Both the position numbers and the translations under genes were made by a program. The notes below the pieces were generated by a model. That model was not told the DNA's origin. It searched no databases and saw nothing but the letters and a program-made list of their open reading frames with translations. Shown here piece after piece: positions 30,428 through 43,033 of a DNA stretch of 64,000 bases. Position 1 is the first letter of the stretch; every line of letters begins with the position of its first letter. The DNA lies in the NCBI GenBank assembly GCA_016169945.1, contig JADLSH010000158.1, positions 159,001 to 223,000 on the forward strand, given 5' to 3'. This stretch comes from Trachythela sp. YZ-2020 (lineage: Eukaryota > Cnidaria > Anthozoa > Malacalcyonacea > Clavulariidae).

Positions 30428-33219
30428 GCGAGACCTGGTTAAACGACAGCATACTCGACAGTGAAATACTACCTGGTTACAATATATTTCGTAAAGATCG
30501 AACGAACAAGATTGGTGGTGGTCTTTTGGTCGCCATTAAGTCAGATTTGGAAGCATCTCACCGCCCAGATCTTGAAAGACCAAACTGCGAGCTTGTCGTC
30601 GTACAACTTAAACAAACGAACAGTAAACCGGTGACCCTATATACCTTCTATCGTCCACCTAACGCCACACCCGATGCCTTGCACGAACTGAATGATTCAC
30701 TTCAAAGTAACTTAGAGACTGACGGCGTTGTAGTTGTAGGAGATTTTAATCTTCCTGGCGTAACATGGTCCGAGGATCACACAACACCAATGAGCTCAAC
30801 AGGACATATGGAAAGTAAGATTTTTTGTGAACTGTTCAACGATAATTTTTTTCAACAGCATATCGCAGGATCTACACACCTTGGAGGAAATAAGTTGGAT
30901 TTACTGCTATGTAACCAGCCCGAACTAGTGCGAGATATTAGGACTTTGTCGCCTGGTCATTTCCCCAGTGATCATTTTCCTGTCGAGTTCTTAATTACAC
31001 AAACTTTCAGTCGAGCTCGTCGTGTCCGACGTAATGTTTATGATTTCAATCGTGGAAGATTTCAAGAACTTCGGATGTTCCTACAGAGAACACCGATTGA
31101 AATGGATCTCTCCGAAAATATTGATGAGTGTTGGATGCAATGGAAAAATAATTTTCAAGCAGCTGTTAATCAATTTGTCCCGGTTAAGACGATAACAGAT
31201 AAAAATTCTCCACCGTGGATTGATAGTGAAGTTCGATATCTCATTCGAAAGAAATATACGGCATTGAGAAAGTATCGTTTGGACAAATCAGATTTTCGGA
31301 AATTGAAACTACGAATAATCAGTCGAAACGTTAAGAATTTAATCAGACGAAAGCACGGTGAGTATCTTCACAAGGTTGAATCATCTTTCTGTTCCAATCC
31401 TAAAACATTTTGGTCTTATCATAAAGCTATGCTTCGTAATCGAACAGATCAAAATTCTTGCATAAAGTATAACGGCGTCACAGCCAAAACCTCACGTGAA
31501 AAAGCAGAACTTTTTAACTCATACTTTGCGTCTGTTTTTCGAGCTTCAAGGCCGACGGAAAGCATGAATGACGATCATTACGACACTCCATCTCAAACCG
31601 ACGCAGAGTTATCCGATCTTACTGTTAGTGTGGAAGAAGTCGTCAAAAATTTGCGCAGTCTAGATGTAACCAAGGCGCATGGTCCTGACGGAATTCACCC
31701 TCGATTATTAAAGGAATGTAGTGAACAAATTGGACCAAGTTTGTGTGCGTTATTTAATCATTCTCTGAACTGCGGCAGAGTACCCATTGAATGGAAGGCT
31801 GCGAACATCACACCTGTTCATAAGAAGGAGTCAAAAGAAGTAGCTGAGAACTTTCGTCCTATCTCGCTGTTGTCGATTGTTAGCAAGATTCTTGAACGCT
31901 CAGTATGCAGCAATCTGTACAACCATATATCTCATCTAATCGCTGATGAACAGCATGGTTTCATCAGAAACCGATCGTGTGTAACACAACTTCTGTCTGT
32001 TTTCCACGCTATCGGCAAGAACTTGGACAAGAACATCCAAACAGATATTTTATATTTGGACTTCGCCAAAGCATTCGACTCAGTTGACCATGACATTCTC
32101 CTTGCCAAACTAAAATCATATGGAGTGAATGGAAACTTATTGAATTGGTTTACCGACTACCTGCACGGCCGTGTTCAGAGAGTTGTTGTTGATGGTGTAG
32201 CCTCTGATTGGGCGGCTGTAACGTCTGGCGTTCCCCAGGGAAGTTTACTTGGTCCTATACTTTTCGTTATTTTTATCAATGATTTCCCTAAAGTTGTGTC
32301 TGATACGTCACAGACAGCACTGTATGCTGATGATTCCAAACTTTACAAGAGCATATCCAGTCTCGGTAGCTGTGAAAGTTTGCAACAATCCTTGAATCGT
32401 CTAGATACGTGGAGCCATAACAACAACATTAGTTTCAATGCATCGAAATGTAAGGTATTGACAGTAACCAGGAAAAGCAATCCACTATATTTTGATTACC
32501 ATCTTGGAGATACAACGCTGGTCCATGTTAGAAAAGAAAAAGACCTTGGATGTATCATTACCAACCACCTCACTTGCGATCAGCAAGTCCTCGCTGTGGT
32601 GTGCAAAGCCAACAAGATGCTTGGTCTCTTACGTAGGACATGCCCCTTGCTGACCAACACGAAAGTGCGGCGTTCTTTGTATCTCTCCCTGGTCAAGTGC
32701 CACCTCGATTACGCTACTCAAATCTGGTCTCCAGCACTGACTTCACTGAAAATTAAAGTTGAAAATGTTCAAAGAAGGTCAACGAGGTGGATCCTGAAGT
32801 AACGAAAAGGTGAACTGTCGTACAAGGAAAGACTGGTGATCCTGAAGTTACTGCCATTATGTTACGACCGCGAAGTAAAGGACCTGGTTTTCTTTTATAA
32901 GGCAATGCACGGGCATATAAAATTGGATATCAATAACTTTGTTTCCTTTGTAACACACGGTCGCACTAGGTTAAGTAAAGCGAGAACTCTAAAGACTCCG
33001 TTCTGCAGTACAACCACTTTCCAAGGATCGTACTTCAATCGTATAATTAAGCTCTGGAACAGTATTATGATCAATCCCACTTCTCGAAGCTTTTCCAGCT
33101 TATCATTGTTTAAAACGTTTGCTAAAGACATATTTAGTTTAGAGCTGTACAGGACCTTTAACGTAGATATGACGTGCACATGGAGTCTAGTGCGGGACTG
33201 CTCTTGTCATAGGTCATAG
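30428..33219 (+). pseudogene. LINE ORF2: endonuclease and reverse transcriptase
   Basis: A single frame of about 930 codons is broken only by TAA at 32800-32802. The endonuclease shows F-Y-R-P-P-N, V-V-G-D-F-N-L-P-G and S-D-H-F-P, missing its first ~40 residues. The RT shows K-A-H-G-P-D-G-I-H-P, N-F-R-P-I-S-L-L, Y-L-D-F-A-K-A-F-D-S-V-D-H (motif A), G-V-P-Q-G-S-L-L-G-P (motif B) and Y-A-D-D-S (motif C). After the stop the same frame continues through Y-K-E-R-L-x-x-L-K-L-L-P to C-T-W-S-L-V-R at the C-terminus. It makes cDNA by target-primed reverse transcription in related active elements. It is recent but incomplete. Confidence 0.9.
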
Positions 33220-33560
33220 AGTAAACGAATTATTTAGAAGTAAAACGTTCAAATAGGAACGGATGATGCTTCGTGAGTCAACTTTTACTAAATCACTCCT
33301 AGAGAGTTGACTAGCTCTATCTCTAAATCATCATTCGCTCCTGTTTGATCATTTTGCTTATTTCATTGTTTTCATATTTATATTTTTCATATTTTCATAT
33401 AAATATTACTACTTATTAGAGAAGGGAGGTGCCTTGCATGGGACTTCTATATAGTCTCGTTCGCACCTTCCCTTTTGGGCCAGTTGATATTGTACTTTAT
33501 TTTAATGTTGATATTGTACTTTATTTTAATGTAATTTATGGCACCAATAAAGTTGTTAAA
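30428..33560 (+). mobile_element. LINE (Jockey/CR1-type), 5'-truncated, one in-frame stop
   Basis: The element begins abruptly inside the endonuclease at E-T-W-L (30428) and runs to a 3' region with GCACCAATAAAGTTGTTAAAC near 33540-33560. A short direct repeat, TTGATATTGTACTTTATTTTAATG, is present twice near 33485. The abrupt start is typical of LINE 5' truncation. ORF1 is absent. This is the best-preserved LINE reading frame in the window. Confidence 0.88.
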
Positions 33561-33581
33561 CATAGAAAACCTCAAACGACC

Positions 33582-34035
33582 AGTTAATATTTCGTTCTTC
33601 AAATAGAATCTGCAGCATCATCTCACATATCTGCTGCTGTATGATTAAAATTTCAAATGTTCAGTCAATTTCTCGTTCTTCAAATAGAATCTGCAGCACA
33701 ATCCCATATTTTTGTTGGTTCATGACCAAAACCTCAATTGTTCAGTCGATTTCTCGCTTTTTAAATGGAATCCGCAGTATTACCTTATATTTTTTGTTTT
33801 ATGGATAAAGTAGGCTATCAATTGTTCAGCCAATTTCTCGTTCTTCAAACAGAATCTGTAGTAATATCTTAATTTTTGTTGTGTTAAGATTAAAATTTCA
33901 ATTGTTCAGTCAAATTCTCGTTCTTTAAATAGAATCGGCAGTATCATTCCATATTTTTGTTGTTTCATGACCAAAACCTTAATTGTTCAGTCGATTTCTC
34001 GCTTTTCAAATGGAATCTGCAGTATTACCTTTTAT
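33582..34035. repeat. ~91-bp tandem array, unit A
   Basis: About five diverged units, each with ATTGTTCAGTC...TTTCTCG(T/C)TCTT...AAAT(A/G)GAATC(T/C)GCAG followed by a TTTTTGTT...ATGATTAAA stretch. The same array recurs at 36650-36815 (its other side, after an insertion) and at 39965-40345. Confidence 0.88.
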
Positions 34036-34689
34036 TATATGGCAAGTGCTTGTTTTGGTGAATCTCGCAATCTGATTGGTCGCTGACGAGGCAGGATTTT
34101 CCCGTATTGCCCACGGGCAATACGGTATTCTTATTGCCCTGCGACGACTTGAACACATTTCAAACCAATAAAAGCATTAAAAAATCCTTAAAAATAATTT
34201 AAAACAATGAAAAATAAACGGAAAATACGGAAAAGGGATAACTACAAGGGATAAAATCAAGTTTTGTTGGCTCAAGTCGAAATATTAAGGTAAATTTTAC
34301 GATGTTTTTTAACTAAAACAGTCAAGAATATTTTTGTTTTTTTTCGAACATGCAAAGTTGTTTTTGTCCTTGATCCGACAGCTCAATATATCACTATATT
34401 TTCTATTAATTTTATATTTTATTCTATAAATGGTACTGTAGAGTAGTTTTACTAAGCTAAGATTAGATAAATTTGTAAAAAACTAAGACAAATTCGTATC
34501 ATTGAAATTATTTTGACATTTGAAAATGACCGGCTTTGAGTTTCGGACTTTGTACTTTGCCCTCGCGTGACCAATTTTTGGCAAAATGAATTGTTTTTTG
34601 TTGTCTGAAATGCCATATAATAAACAACTTACTAACTTCGACTGTTCGGTCTGTACGGTAAAATATCAAGCCTCGGTGCAAAATAAGAA

Positions 34690-36602
34690 ATAAGAATATT
34701 AATATGGGAGTAAACGATGATTTGAAAAACATATAAACATGCTTATCCGTGAAAACCTTGTTCGTGCAATAAAGGATGACAAGAAAAATAAATATGGCTC
34801 GAAGAAGTGGTGGGACACTGTAAATAACATTACCGGTAGGAAGACGAATAATAATAACATTAATTTAACTATTGACCCGCATGATATAAATCTGTATTTC
34901 CAAAGAATTAACAGTGACGACAATTATAGAAAACCTGAACTTATTCCTATACCGGAAGGCATTTGTATACCAGCCATTGATGTGTCTACTGTTCAAAGAT
35001 ACTTGCAAACGCAAAAAAGAACGTCGCCCGGTCCAGACGGTCTTCCGTACTGGATATGGGAAGAATTTTCCCAATACTTAGCTCCAGTTATAACGAAGAT
35101 TTTCAATCTTTCATTGGAACATCAGTGTGTCCCTTTCTTGTGGAAACATGCTAATATTAATCCACTTCCAAAGGAATCCCCTGTCGCTGAATGTAACCAG
35201 CTGAGACCAATATCAATAACGAACATTATAATGAGGTTATTTGAAAGAATTGTTTTTAAGCAAGAGATTTCAGTGGAGCTTAAATCAGTGATAAAGCGAG
35301 ATCAATTTGCCTATAAAGAAAGTACAAACACGACGGATGCGCTAATTATGTGTCTTCATAACTGGTACAAGTGGTTAGATGAAGGAGCCGATCATGTTCG
35401 AGTAATATCATTTGACTTCAAGAAAGCCTTTGATTCCGTGCCACACGACATCCTCTGTGAGAAACTAAAAACAGCTAATATTAACCCATATATCATTAAT
35501 TGGATCATAAGTTTCTTGTCAAATAGAAGACAAAGGGTTGTAATTAATGGAATTGAAACAAGCTACGTTGACATTAATAAGGGTGTACCGAAAGTACGGT
35601 ACTCGGTCCATTTTTATTCTCATTAATGATTAACGATATAGCAATTAAGGATCCGCGTAACAACCTCCTGGTGAAATTCGCAGATGATATGACCGTTCGT
35701 GCTCCGGTTAAATTAAATTGTGATTCTGCGACTGCTGAAGTAAGGAGCATTGAGGACTGGTCAAGAATAAACAGAATGTCTTTAAACCTATCAAAAACGT
35801 GGGAAATGATCGTGAGTGGCAAAACTGCAAAACCACCACCACCCCCGATTGCAGGTATAGAGCGAAAAACGTGGTTGAAATTACTTGGGGTTTTATTCCA
35901 AGATGAACCCGGTTGTTGGGATATGCACATGCATTGATAATTTACTTACTAAAGCTAGCAGCTGCATGTACATTTTAAGAATATGCCGATATTATGGATA
36001 TTCGATGGAACAACTGACGAAATTGTTTGATTCATTGATTATGTCACTCCTCTCATATGGAATTGAAGTATGGGGTTCTGCCCTTGGGATAAAATATTTA
36101 GAAAGAATTGACAAATTTTTTAAAAGAGCCCACAGATTTGGATACACTACAAAACTCATTAAAATATCGAAGGTAATCGAAGAAAGAGACAAACGCTTAT
36201 TTGATAAGATAAGGAAAAATCCAGAACATATATTATATGAGTTACTTCCAGCCACGAAACAGCGAATATTACGGGAACGAGAACACGAATTTATCTTACC
36301 GAAAATAAAGACGGAGAGATTCAAACGAACCTTTTTAAATAGATGTCTTTTTGACTATTTTAATTAGTAAAGGTAGCAAATTTTTAAATTTTTAACCTCA
36401 ATAGTTTTTTAAATAAAAATTAGTAAACTTTAACTTTTACATAATTATGTACATAATTATTCTAATTAGTATTGTATTAGTAATAACACTTTGTAAGTAT
36501 ATCTGTTATAAGTTCATTTTAATATTCTCTTAATTTTGTAAAGTTACACGTCTGATGTAACTATTGATGTAAAGACTTAATAATAATAATAATAATAATA
36601 AG
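34690..36602 (+). mobile_element. LINE fragment with (TAA)n tail
   Basis: A 5'-truncated LINE lacking the endonuclease and starting shortly before the RT. It ends in (TAA)n at 36581-36601. Its RT differs clearly from the CR1-like copies in this window, so it is a separate family of the Jockey-type group. It lies within an inverted-repeat element. Confidence 0.82.
34739..36367 (+). pseudogene. LINE reverse transcriptase, two frameshifts
   Basis: The first frame (34739-35626) has K-R-T-S-P-G-P-D-G-L-P, Q-L-R-P-I-S-I-T, S-F-D-F-K-K-A-F-D-S-V-P-H (motif A) and the start of motif B, broken by a frameshift near 35590. The second (35626-35937) has V-K-F-A-D-D-M-T (motif C) and N-L-S-K-T-W-E-M. A second shift near 35930 leads to the third (35885-36367), with Y-G-I-E-V-W-G and F-F-K-R-A-H-R-F-G, the thumb and C-terminal region. 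No endonuclease is present. Inactive. Confidence 0.85.
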
Positions 36603-36649
36603 CTTGATATTTTACCGTACAGACCTCACGCTCAGTTAGTAAGTAGTTA

Positions 36650-37760
36650 ATATTTTTTGTTTTATGATTAAAGTATCAATTGTTCAGCCAATTTCTCGTT
36701 CTTCAAACAGAATCTGTAGTAATATCTTAATTTTTGTTGTTTTAAGATTAAATTTCAATTGTTCAGTCAAATTCTCGTTCTTTAAATAGAATCGGCCGTA
36801 TCATCCTATATTTTAATAGAATGTATTTGGTAGGGGTGTAATTTGGTAGGGGTTGGATATAGATATAATAATGATAATAAATCATAATTAAATGTTTTAG
36901 AAATAATAACGTTTGTATAAAATAAATGAATAATAGAAAATGTTATCGTTATATAGATTAGGAACACCTTGACCATTCATAGAGTTGAATAGAATTGAAG
37001 GTATGTATCCCTACCGCAGATACATTGCAATATTTGTTTTTCAGGTTGTATAATTAAATACACTTTGGTAGATCACTATCAATCTATGTGGCATTAAAGG
37101 TGTTCTAAATGGAATCCCTTTGGTAGGGTTCCCATAGCATGTTGAGTTATGTAACGTTACGTTGAGTTGTTAGTGTTGATGTTACAGTCTGTAGTGAGGG
37201 AGCGACTTCTGCTGAGCAGCACACTTCTGCCTCGTTAAAATAAAATTGAAAAATAAATAAATTTTAAATTAACTATATAAATTATCTTTGGGTATCGAAT
37301 GGGGACCTAAAGATTAAGTTGGTATTGGGTCTTATATATGCTTAGGAAACATTCTGGGTACATTTTGTTTAAGAGATCTATGAGTTATAAAAATATAATT
37401 ATAGCATATGCATATTGAATTATAATATAAGTTGTTTATTGATATAGGAATAGATAATTGTAACTGATGAGAGAAAGAAAGGAAAAGAGAAAGGTTGGAT
37501 AGTTTGCGCGGTGCTTCTTCAAAGATGAATATACCAAGACCACAGCAATTGCAGAGGTAAAGCTACTGCAGTCTTGCCCTTTGTATGTTTCAAAAGAGAA
37601 ACAATGCCATGATATCATCAGGTCCCAAGCATGACAGGGTGGCGTGTTTCTAATATACCGGTAGGTCTTGGAACAACACGCCCGTTTTGGAAAATATATG
37701 ATACAGGAAGAAAATATGAATGAAATATATAGTGTTGTCACAGTACAATTGTTGAATGGG
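36650..37760. repeat. Duplicated unit A, first segment
   Basis: Near-identical in order and orientation to 40190-41119 plus 42639-42835. It contains the rest of the 91-bp array (to ~36815), a TTGGTAGGGGT-rich part, and a segment ending at TTGAATGGGTTATA. Unit B is interrupted at 41120 where unit A reads straight through at ~37580, and the reverse is true at 37766. No supported gene inside. Confidence 0.88.
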
Positions 37761-37765
37761 TTATA

Positions 37766-39283
37766 CTCAGGTGAGTTAATGCATGGGTCAAATTTTTCCT
37801 CGACCCAGGGTAGCCCGCGCGGTCATATCGCAATTTTAGCGACATATTTGGCGTCTTGAAATGTGTGGCTAACATGCCACGCAGGAGCGATGATTATTTG
37901 TAAACAAAGAAAATCGAGCAAAACTACATCATTTTTCTATATTTTGTTCTCAAACTATTATCTCATTAAAGATTTTGCTGATATATCCAACTCGGACTGG
38001 ATAAAATTGTCTATTTTGTATGCGCAGATAGTTGATTAAATACTCATTCGATCAAAGGAGAAATTATTAGAATGCGTGAGGAGTCTGTTTTGACTTTTTG
38101 TGCCTTATTTCTTTCCTAATGGACTTTGGGACATTTATTCAGTGTTATTGCTATTACTACTGAGGCTTAGTTCATATGTGATCAGATGTTAGGAGTCCCT
38201 TCTTGGATCAAAATTGAAATAATGAGCCTTGCGATTTTGCATTGTCTAATGTCACGCTGCGTTTGACTATGTATATAGTTCATAATTAATCTAATGCATG
38301 TATTATTTATTTAAAGTTGCATGTATGTATACGCTGACCTTCATGCTTGACCACATTGCTAATATTTTCTTCCAAATACAAAAAATATATGGCCATGGAG
38401 ATTGCCTGTAGTTTTACATATAAACATGCATAATATGTCTGCGTCGCGTATTATCAGTATTAGGTTTCATTATAAGTTCAATGATTGCGGCTTCGCATTC
38501 TGGCTTCTTTAGATTACTGATGCTGCTTTCCAATAACCCCCAATATCAGAGAGACCTTCCTCTTCCATATCTGAAATGAATTAGCCATGAAACTACCAAC
38601 TATATAAACATAAAATACAACAAGAAATCATCGCACTTGTATCATGATTGCGCAGCTGAATATATATAACCAACAATGCGGACCCCCGCTGGTCGTAAAT
38701 AATATACGGCGTTGCGAAAGAAATGGCGTTTAGTTTCTTGTTCACATGTATGAACTTTAGCCGTTTCCCCGGAAAGATTGCAATACTTAAGCAAGTATAA
38801 TTTTAGGCTAGATAGATTGAGCACATACAAAACCTTATAGTTCCAACTTGCGCGGTATACATTAACATGTATAATGTAGTATTATTCATGTAAATACGCG
38901 CAGTTGCCAAATAATTTCAAATAGAACACAAAATATTTAGCGCAATAAACTACATAGACAACCACGCAAGTTGAATTCGTATAGTTCAACACCATATCTT
39001 TCACATTAAACCAATTCAGCAGTCGGGGAAATCGATTCTATGTTCCGGAGAAACGGATTTCATTTTGACCTGTGTTTATTGACATTTCAGACTATATATC
39101 TCCGAAAGCAAACGAGGAAAAATAAAATAAAAATCAGAAAAAAATTCTCCAGGTCGAAATCTATAGCATTAAATCATAACAGCATTATATTAACTAAATT
39201 TTCACATCGAAAATCACCCATAACTTGGTATACTCATATTTTGGCCTTGGCTGAAATGTGACCCATGCATTAAGCTACCTGAG
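37766..39283 (+). mobile_element. CTCAGG transposon, copy 1 (1518 bp, TA duplication)
   Basis: Ends CTCAGGTGAGTTAATGCATG and CATGCATTAAGCTACCTGAG are inverted, and TA flanks both sides (37764-37765, 39284-39285). The empty site is readable in unit B at about 42833 (GGGTTATATTAAAAG). No transposase was found; the only shared frame is 73 codons (39040-39261), also open in copy 2, but without recognisable features. A non-autonomous DNA element of uncertain superfamily. Confidence 0.88.
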
Positions 39284-39285
39284 TA

Positions 39286-39964
39286 TTAAAAGTATATCCA
39301 GTAAGAGTTTTCAGAAATATGATATATACATTAATTATGTGATTATTTATTTATAGAGGTTTATAAATGGTATATTAATGCTTAATAAAACTATTTTTAT
39401 TAAATGTTTCATGCTACCAATATGTCCGTATATGTAAATTTTTCGAGACTGGAAATTACGCTATTTGAGTGCCGGAAACGTGTATAACTTCGGAACTCAT
39501 TTCTATTTAAATTAGTAAGCAAATAAAATAATTATTTAAGATAATTAAAACAAACAAAAACTTTGAAAAACTTACATGATGTAGAGTTTTGGATTGTTCG
39601 CTCACTGAAAATAGGTTTTCGCGCGCTTGACAGGACGCGGTAGTCATGGTAACGAATTTTTAGTTTCAATATGGCGTCGGAGACAAACGTGTTAGTACCC
39701 GAAAGGAAGTCTCAAAAATTATGCTTGATTTAAATATGATGGGCTAACGATCTTGAATAGAAATTGGGTACTTATTGAAGATTTAGCTAAACGAACGCCC
39801 GGCAAGCAACACTGTATTAAGTTGTCAAGATTTGCATAGGGAACGTGTAATTACGGTGTAAATTATCTACTTTTAAGTAGAAAAGTAAGTGGTTGTAATG
39901 TAACTAAATTTTGTAGCATAGAAATTAAATGAGGAGATTTTATTGGGGATTTGATGTACCAAAT
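39286..39964. repeat. Duplicated unit A, last segment, and spacer
   Basis: 39286 to about 39500 matches 42836-43033. Beyond ATAACTT the two units diverge: A continues into unique DNA with CAATATGGCGTCGG near 39668, while B meets repeat H. No gene was recognised in 39500-39964. Confidence 0.75.
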
Positions 39965-41119
39965 TTCAAACGATCAGCTTATATCTCGTTCTTCAAACAG
40001 AATCTGTAGTAATATCTTAATTTTTGTTGTGTTAAGATTAAAATTTCAATTGTTCAGTCAAATTCTCGTTCTTTAAATAGAATCGGCAGTATCATTCCAT
40101 ATTTTTGTTGTTTCATGACAAAAACCTTAATTGTTCAGTCGATTTCTCGCTTTTCAAATGGAATCTGCAGTATTACCTTATATTTTTTGTTTTATGATTA
40201 AAGTATCAATTGTTCAGCCAATTTCTCGTTCTTCAAACAGAATCTGTAGTAATATCTTAATTTTTGTTGTTTTAAGATTAAATTTCAATTGTTCAGTCAA
40301 ATTCTCGTTCTTTAAATAGAATCGGCCGTATCATCCTATATTTTAATAGAATGTATTTGGTAGGGGTGTAATTTGGTAGGGGTTGGATATAGGTATAATA
40401 ATGATAATAAATCATAATTAAATGTTTTAGAAATAATAACGTTTGTATAAAATAAATGAATAGGCCTAATAGAAAATGTTATCGTTATATAGATTAGGAA
40501 CACCTTGACCATTCATAGAGTTGAATAGAATTGAAGGTATGTATCCCTACCGCAGATACATTGCAATATTTGTTTTTCAGGTTGTATAATTAAATACACT
40601 TTGGTAGATCACTATCAATCTATGTGGCATTAAAGGTGTTCCAAATGGAATCCCTTTGGTAGGGTTCCCATAGCATGTTGAGTTATGTAACGTTACGTTG
40701 AGTTGTTAGTGTTGATGGTACAGTCTGTAGTGAGGGAGCGACTTCTGCTGAGCAGCACACTTCTGCCTCGTTAAAATAAAATTGAAAAATAAATAAATTT
40801 TAAATTAACTATATAAATTATCTTTGGGTATCGAATGGGGACCTAAAGATTAAGTTGGTATTGGGTCTTATATATGCTTAGGAAACATTCTGGGTATATT
40901 TTGTTTAAGAGATCTATGAGTTATAAAAATATAATTATAGCATATGCATATTGAATTATAATATAAGTTGTTTATTGATATAGGAATAGATAATTGTAAC
41001 TGATGAGAGAAAGAAAGGAAAAGAGAAAGGTTGGATAGTTTGCGCAAAGCCCGGGTGCTTCTTCAAAGATGAATATACCAAGACCACAGCAATTGCAGAG
41101 GTAAAGCTACTGCAGTCTT
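39965..41119. repeat. Duplicated unit B, first segment (array and following DNA)
   Basis: Matches 33830-34035 and 36650-37580. It contains the uninterrupted ~91-bp array (to ~40345) that serves as the empty site for the insertion at 34036-36645. Differences from unit A include AGGCCT near 40463 and a small insertion near 41046. Confidence 0.88.
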
Positions 41120-42636
41120 CTCAGGTAGCTTAATGCGTGGGTCACATTTCAGCCAAGGCTAGAATATGAGTATACCAAGTTGTGGGTGATTTTCGATGTG
41201 AAAATTTAGTTAATATAATGCCGTTATGATTTAATGCTATAGATTTCGACCTGAAGAATTTTTTTATGATTTTTATTTTATTTTTCCTCGTTTGCCTTCG
41301 GAAATATATAGCCTGAAATGTCAATAAACACTGGTCAAAATGAAATCCGTTTCTCCGGAACATAGAATCGATTTCCCCGACTGCTGAATTGGTTTAATGT
41401 AAAAGATATGGTGTTGAACTATACGAATTCAACTTGCGTGGTTGTCTATGTGGTTTATTGCGGTAAATATTCTGTGTTCTATTTGAAATTATTCGGCAAC
41501 TGCGCGTATTCACATGAATAATACTACATCATACATGTTAATGTACGCCGCGCAAGTTGGAACTATAAGGTTTTTGATGTTCTTAATCTATCTAGCCTAA
41601 AATTATACTTGTTTAAGTTTTGCAACGTTTCCGGGAAAACGGCTGAAATTCATACATGTAAACAAGAAAGCTAAACGCCATTTCTTTCGCCATGCCGTAT
41701 ATTATTTACGACCAGCGGGGGTCCGCATTGTTGGTTATATATATTCAGTTGCGCAATGATACAAGTGCGATGATTTCTTGTTGTATTTTATGTTTATATA
41801 GTTGGTACTTTCATGACTTATTCATTTCAGATATTGAAGAGGAAGGTCTCTCTGATATTGGGGGTTATTGGAAAGCAGCATGAGTAAGCTAAAGAAGCCA
41901 GAATGCGAAGCCGCAAGTCATTGAACTTAATGAAACCTAATACTGATAATACGCGACGCAGACATATGCATATTTATATGTAAAACTACAGTACAATCTC
42001 CATGGCCATATATTTTTTGTATTTGGAAGAAAATATTAGCAATGTGGTCAAGCATGAAGGTCAGCGTTACAACAAGCAATTTAAATAAATAATAGATGCA
42101 TTAGATTAATTGTGCACTATATTATATATATAGTCAAACGCAGCGTGACATGAGACAATACAAAATCGCAAGGCTCATTATTTCAATTTTCATCCAAGAA
42201 GAGACTCCTAACATCTGATCACATATGAATTAAGCCTCAGTAGTAATAGCAATAACACTGAATAAGTGTCCCAAAGTCCATTAGGAAAGAAATAAGGCAC
42301 AACAAGTCAAAACAGACTCCAAACGCATTCTAATAATTCCTCCTTTGATCGAAGGAGTATTTAATCAACTATCTGCCGCATACAAAATAGACCATTTTAT
42401 CCAGTCCGAGTTGGATGTATCAGCAAAATCGTTAATGAGATAATAGTTTGAGACAAAATATAGAAAAATGATGTATTTTTTATCAATTTGCTTTGTTTAC
42501 AAATAATCATCGCTCCTGCGTGGCATGTTAGCCACACATTTCAAGGCGCAAAAAATATGTCGCTAAAATTGCGATCTGACCGCGCGGGCTACACTGGGTC
42601 GAGGAAAAATGTGACCCATGCATTAACTCACTTGAG
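41120..42636 (-). mobile_element. CTCAGG transposon, copy 2 (1517 bp, inverted)
   Basis: Same family as copy 1 but in the opposite orientation, with ends CTCAGGTAGCTTAATGCGTG and TTAACTCACTTGAG. TT flanks both sides (41118-41119, 42637-42638). Unit A shows the empty site GCAGTCTTGCCC at about 37575. Length is almost the same as copy 1, and the 73-codon frame (41142-41363, minus) is kept with a few changes. Confidence 0.88.
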
Positions 42637-43033
42637 TTGCCCTTTGTATGTTTCAAAAAAGAAACAATGCCATGATATCATCAGGTCCCAAGCATGACAG
42701 GGTGACGTGTTTCTAACCTACCGGTAGGTCTTGGAACAACACGCCCGTTTTGGAAAATATATGATACAGGAAGAAAATATGAATGAAATATATAGTGTTG
42801 TCACAGGACAATTGTTGAATGGGTTATATTAAAAGTTTATCCAGTAAGAGTTTTCAGAAATATGATATATACATTAATTATGAGATTATTTATTTATAGA
42901 GGTTTATAAATGGTATATTAATGCTTAATAAAACTATTTTTATTAAATGTTTCATGCTACCAATATGTCCGTATATGTAAATTTTTCGAGACTGGAAATT
43001 ACGCTATTTGAGTGCCGGAAACGTGTATAACTT
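42637..43033. repeat. Duplicated unit B, last segment
   Basis: 42637-42835 matches unit A at 37580-37765, and 42836-43033 matches 39286-39500, joined without interruption. It ends where repeat H begins. Confidence 0.88.

Larger units (their letters stand above)
34036..36645. mobile_element. Composite insertion in the 91-bp array
   Basis: Comparison with the uninterrupted array near 40170 shows that 34036-36645 is inserted. Its outer parts contain a 20-bp palindrome (GTATTGCCCACGGGCAATAC near 34110) and an inverted pair around the LINE: GTCTGTACGGTAAAATATCAAGC at 34650-34672 faces its complement at 36601-36625. So a foldback-like element appears to have been entered by the LINE at 34690-36602. 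The outermost junction duplication is unclear. Confidence 0.65.

Noticed and set aside
37462..37480. CTGATGAG as a third hammerhead core
   Set aside because: No pairing stem II or GAAA box follows.
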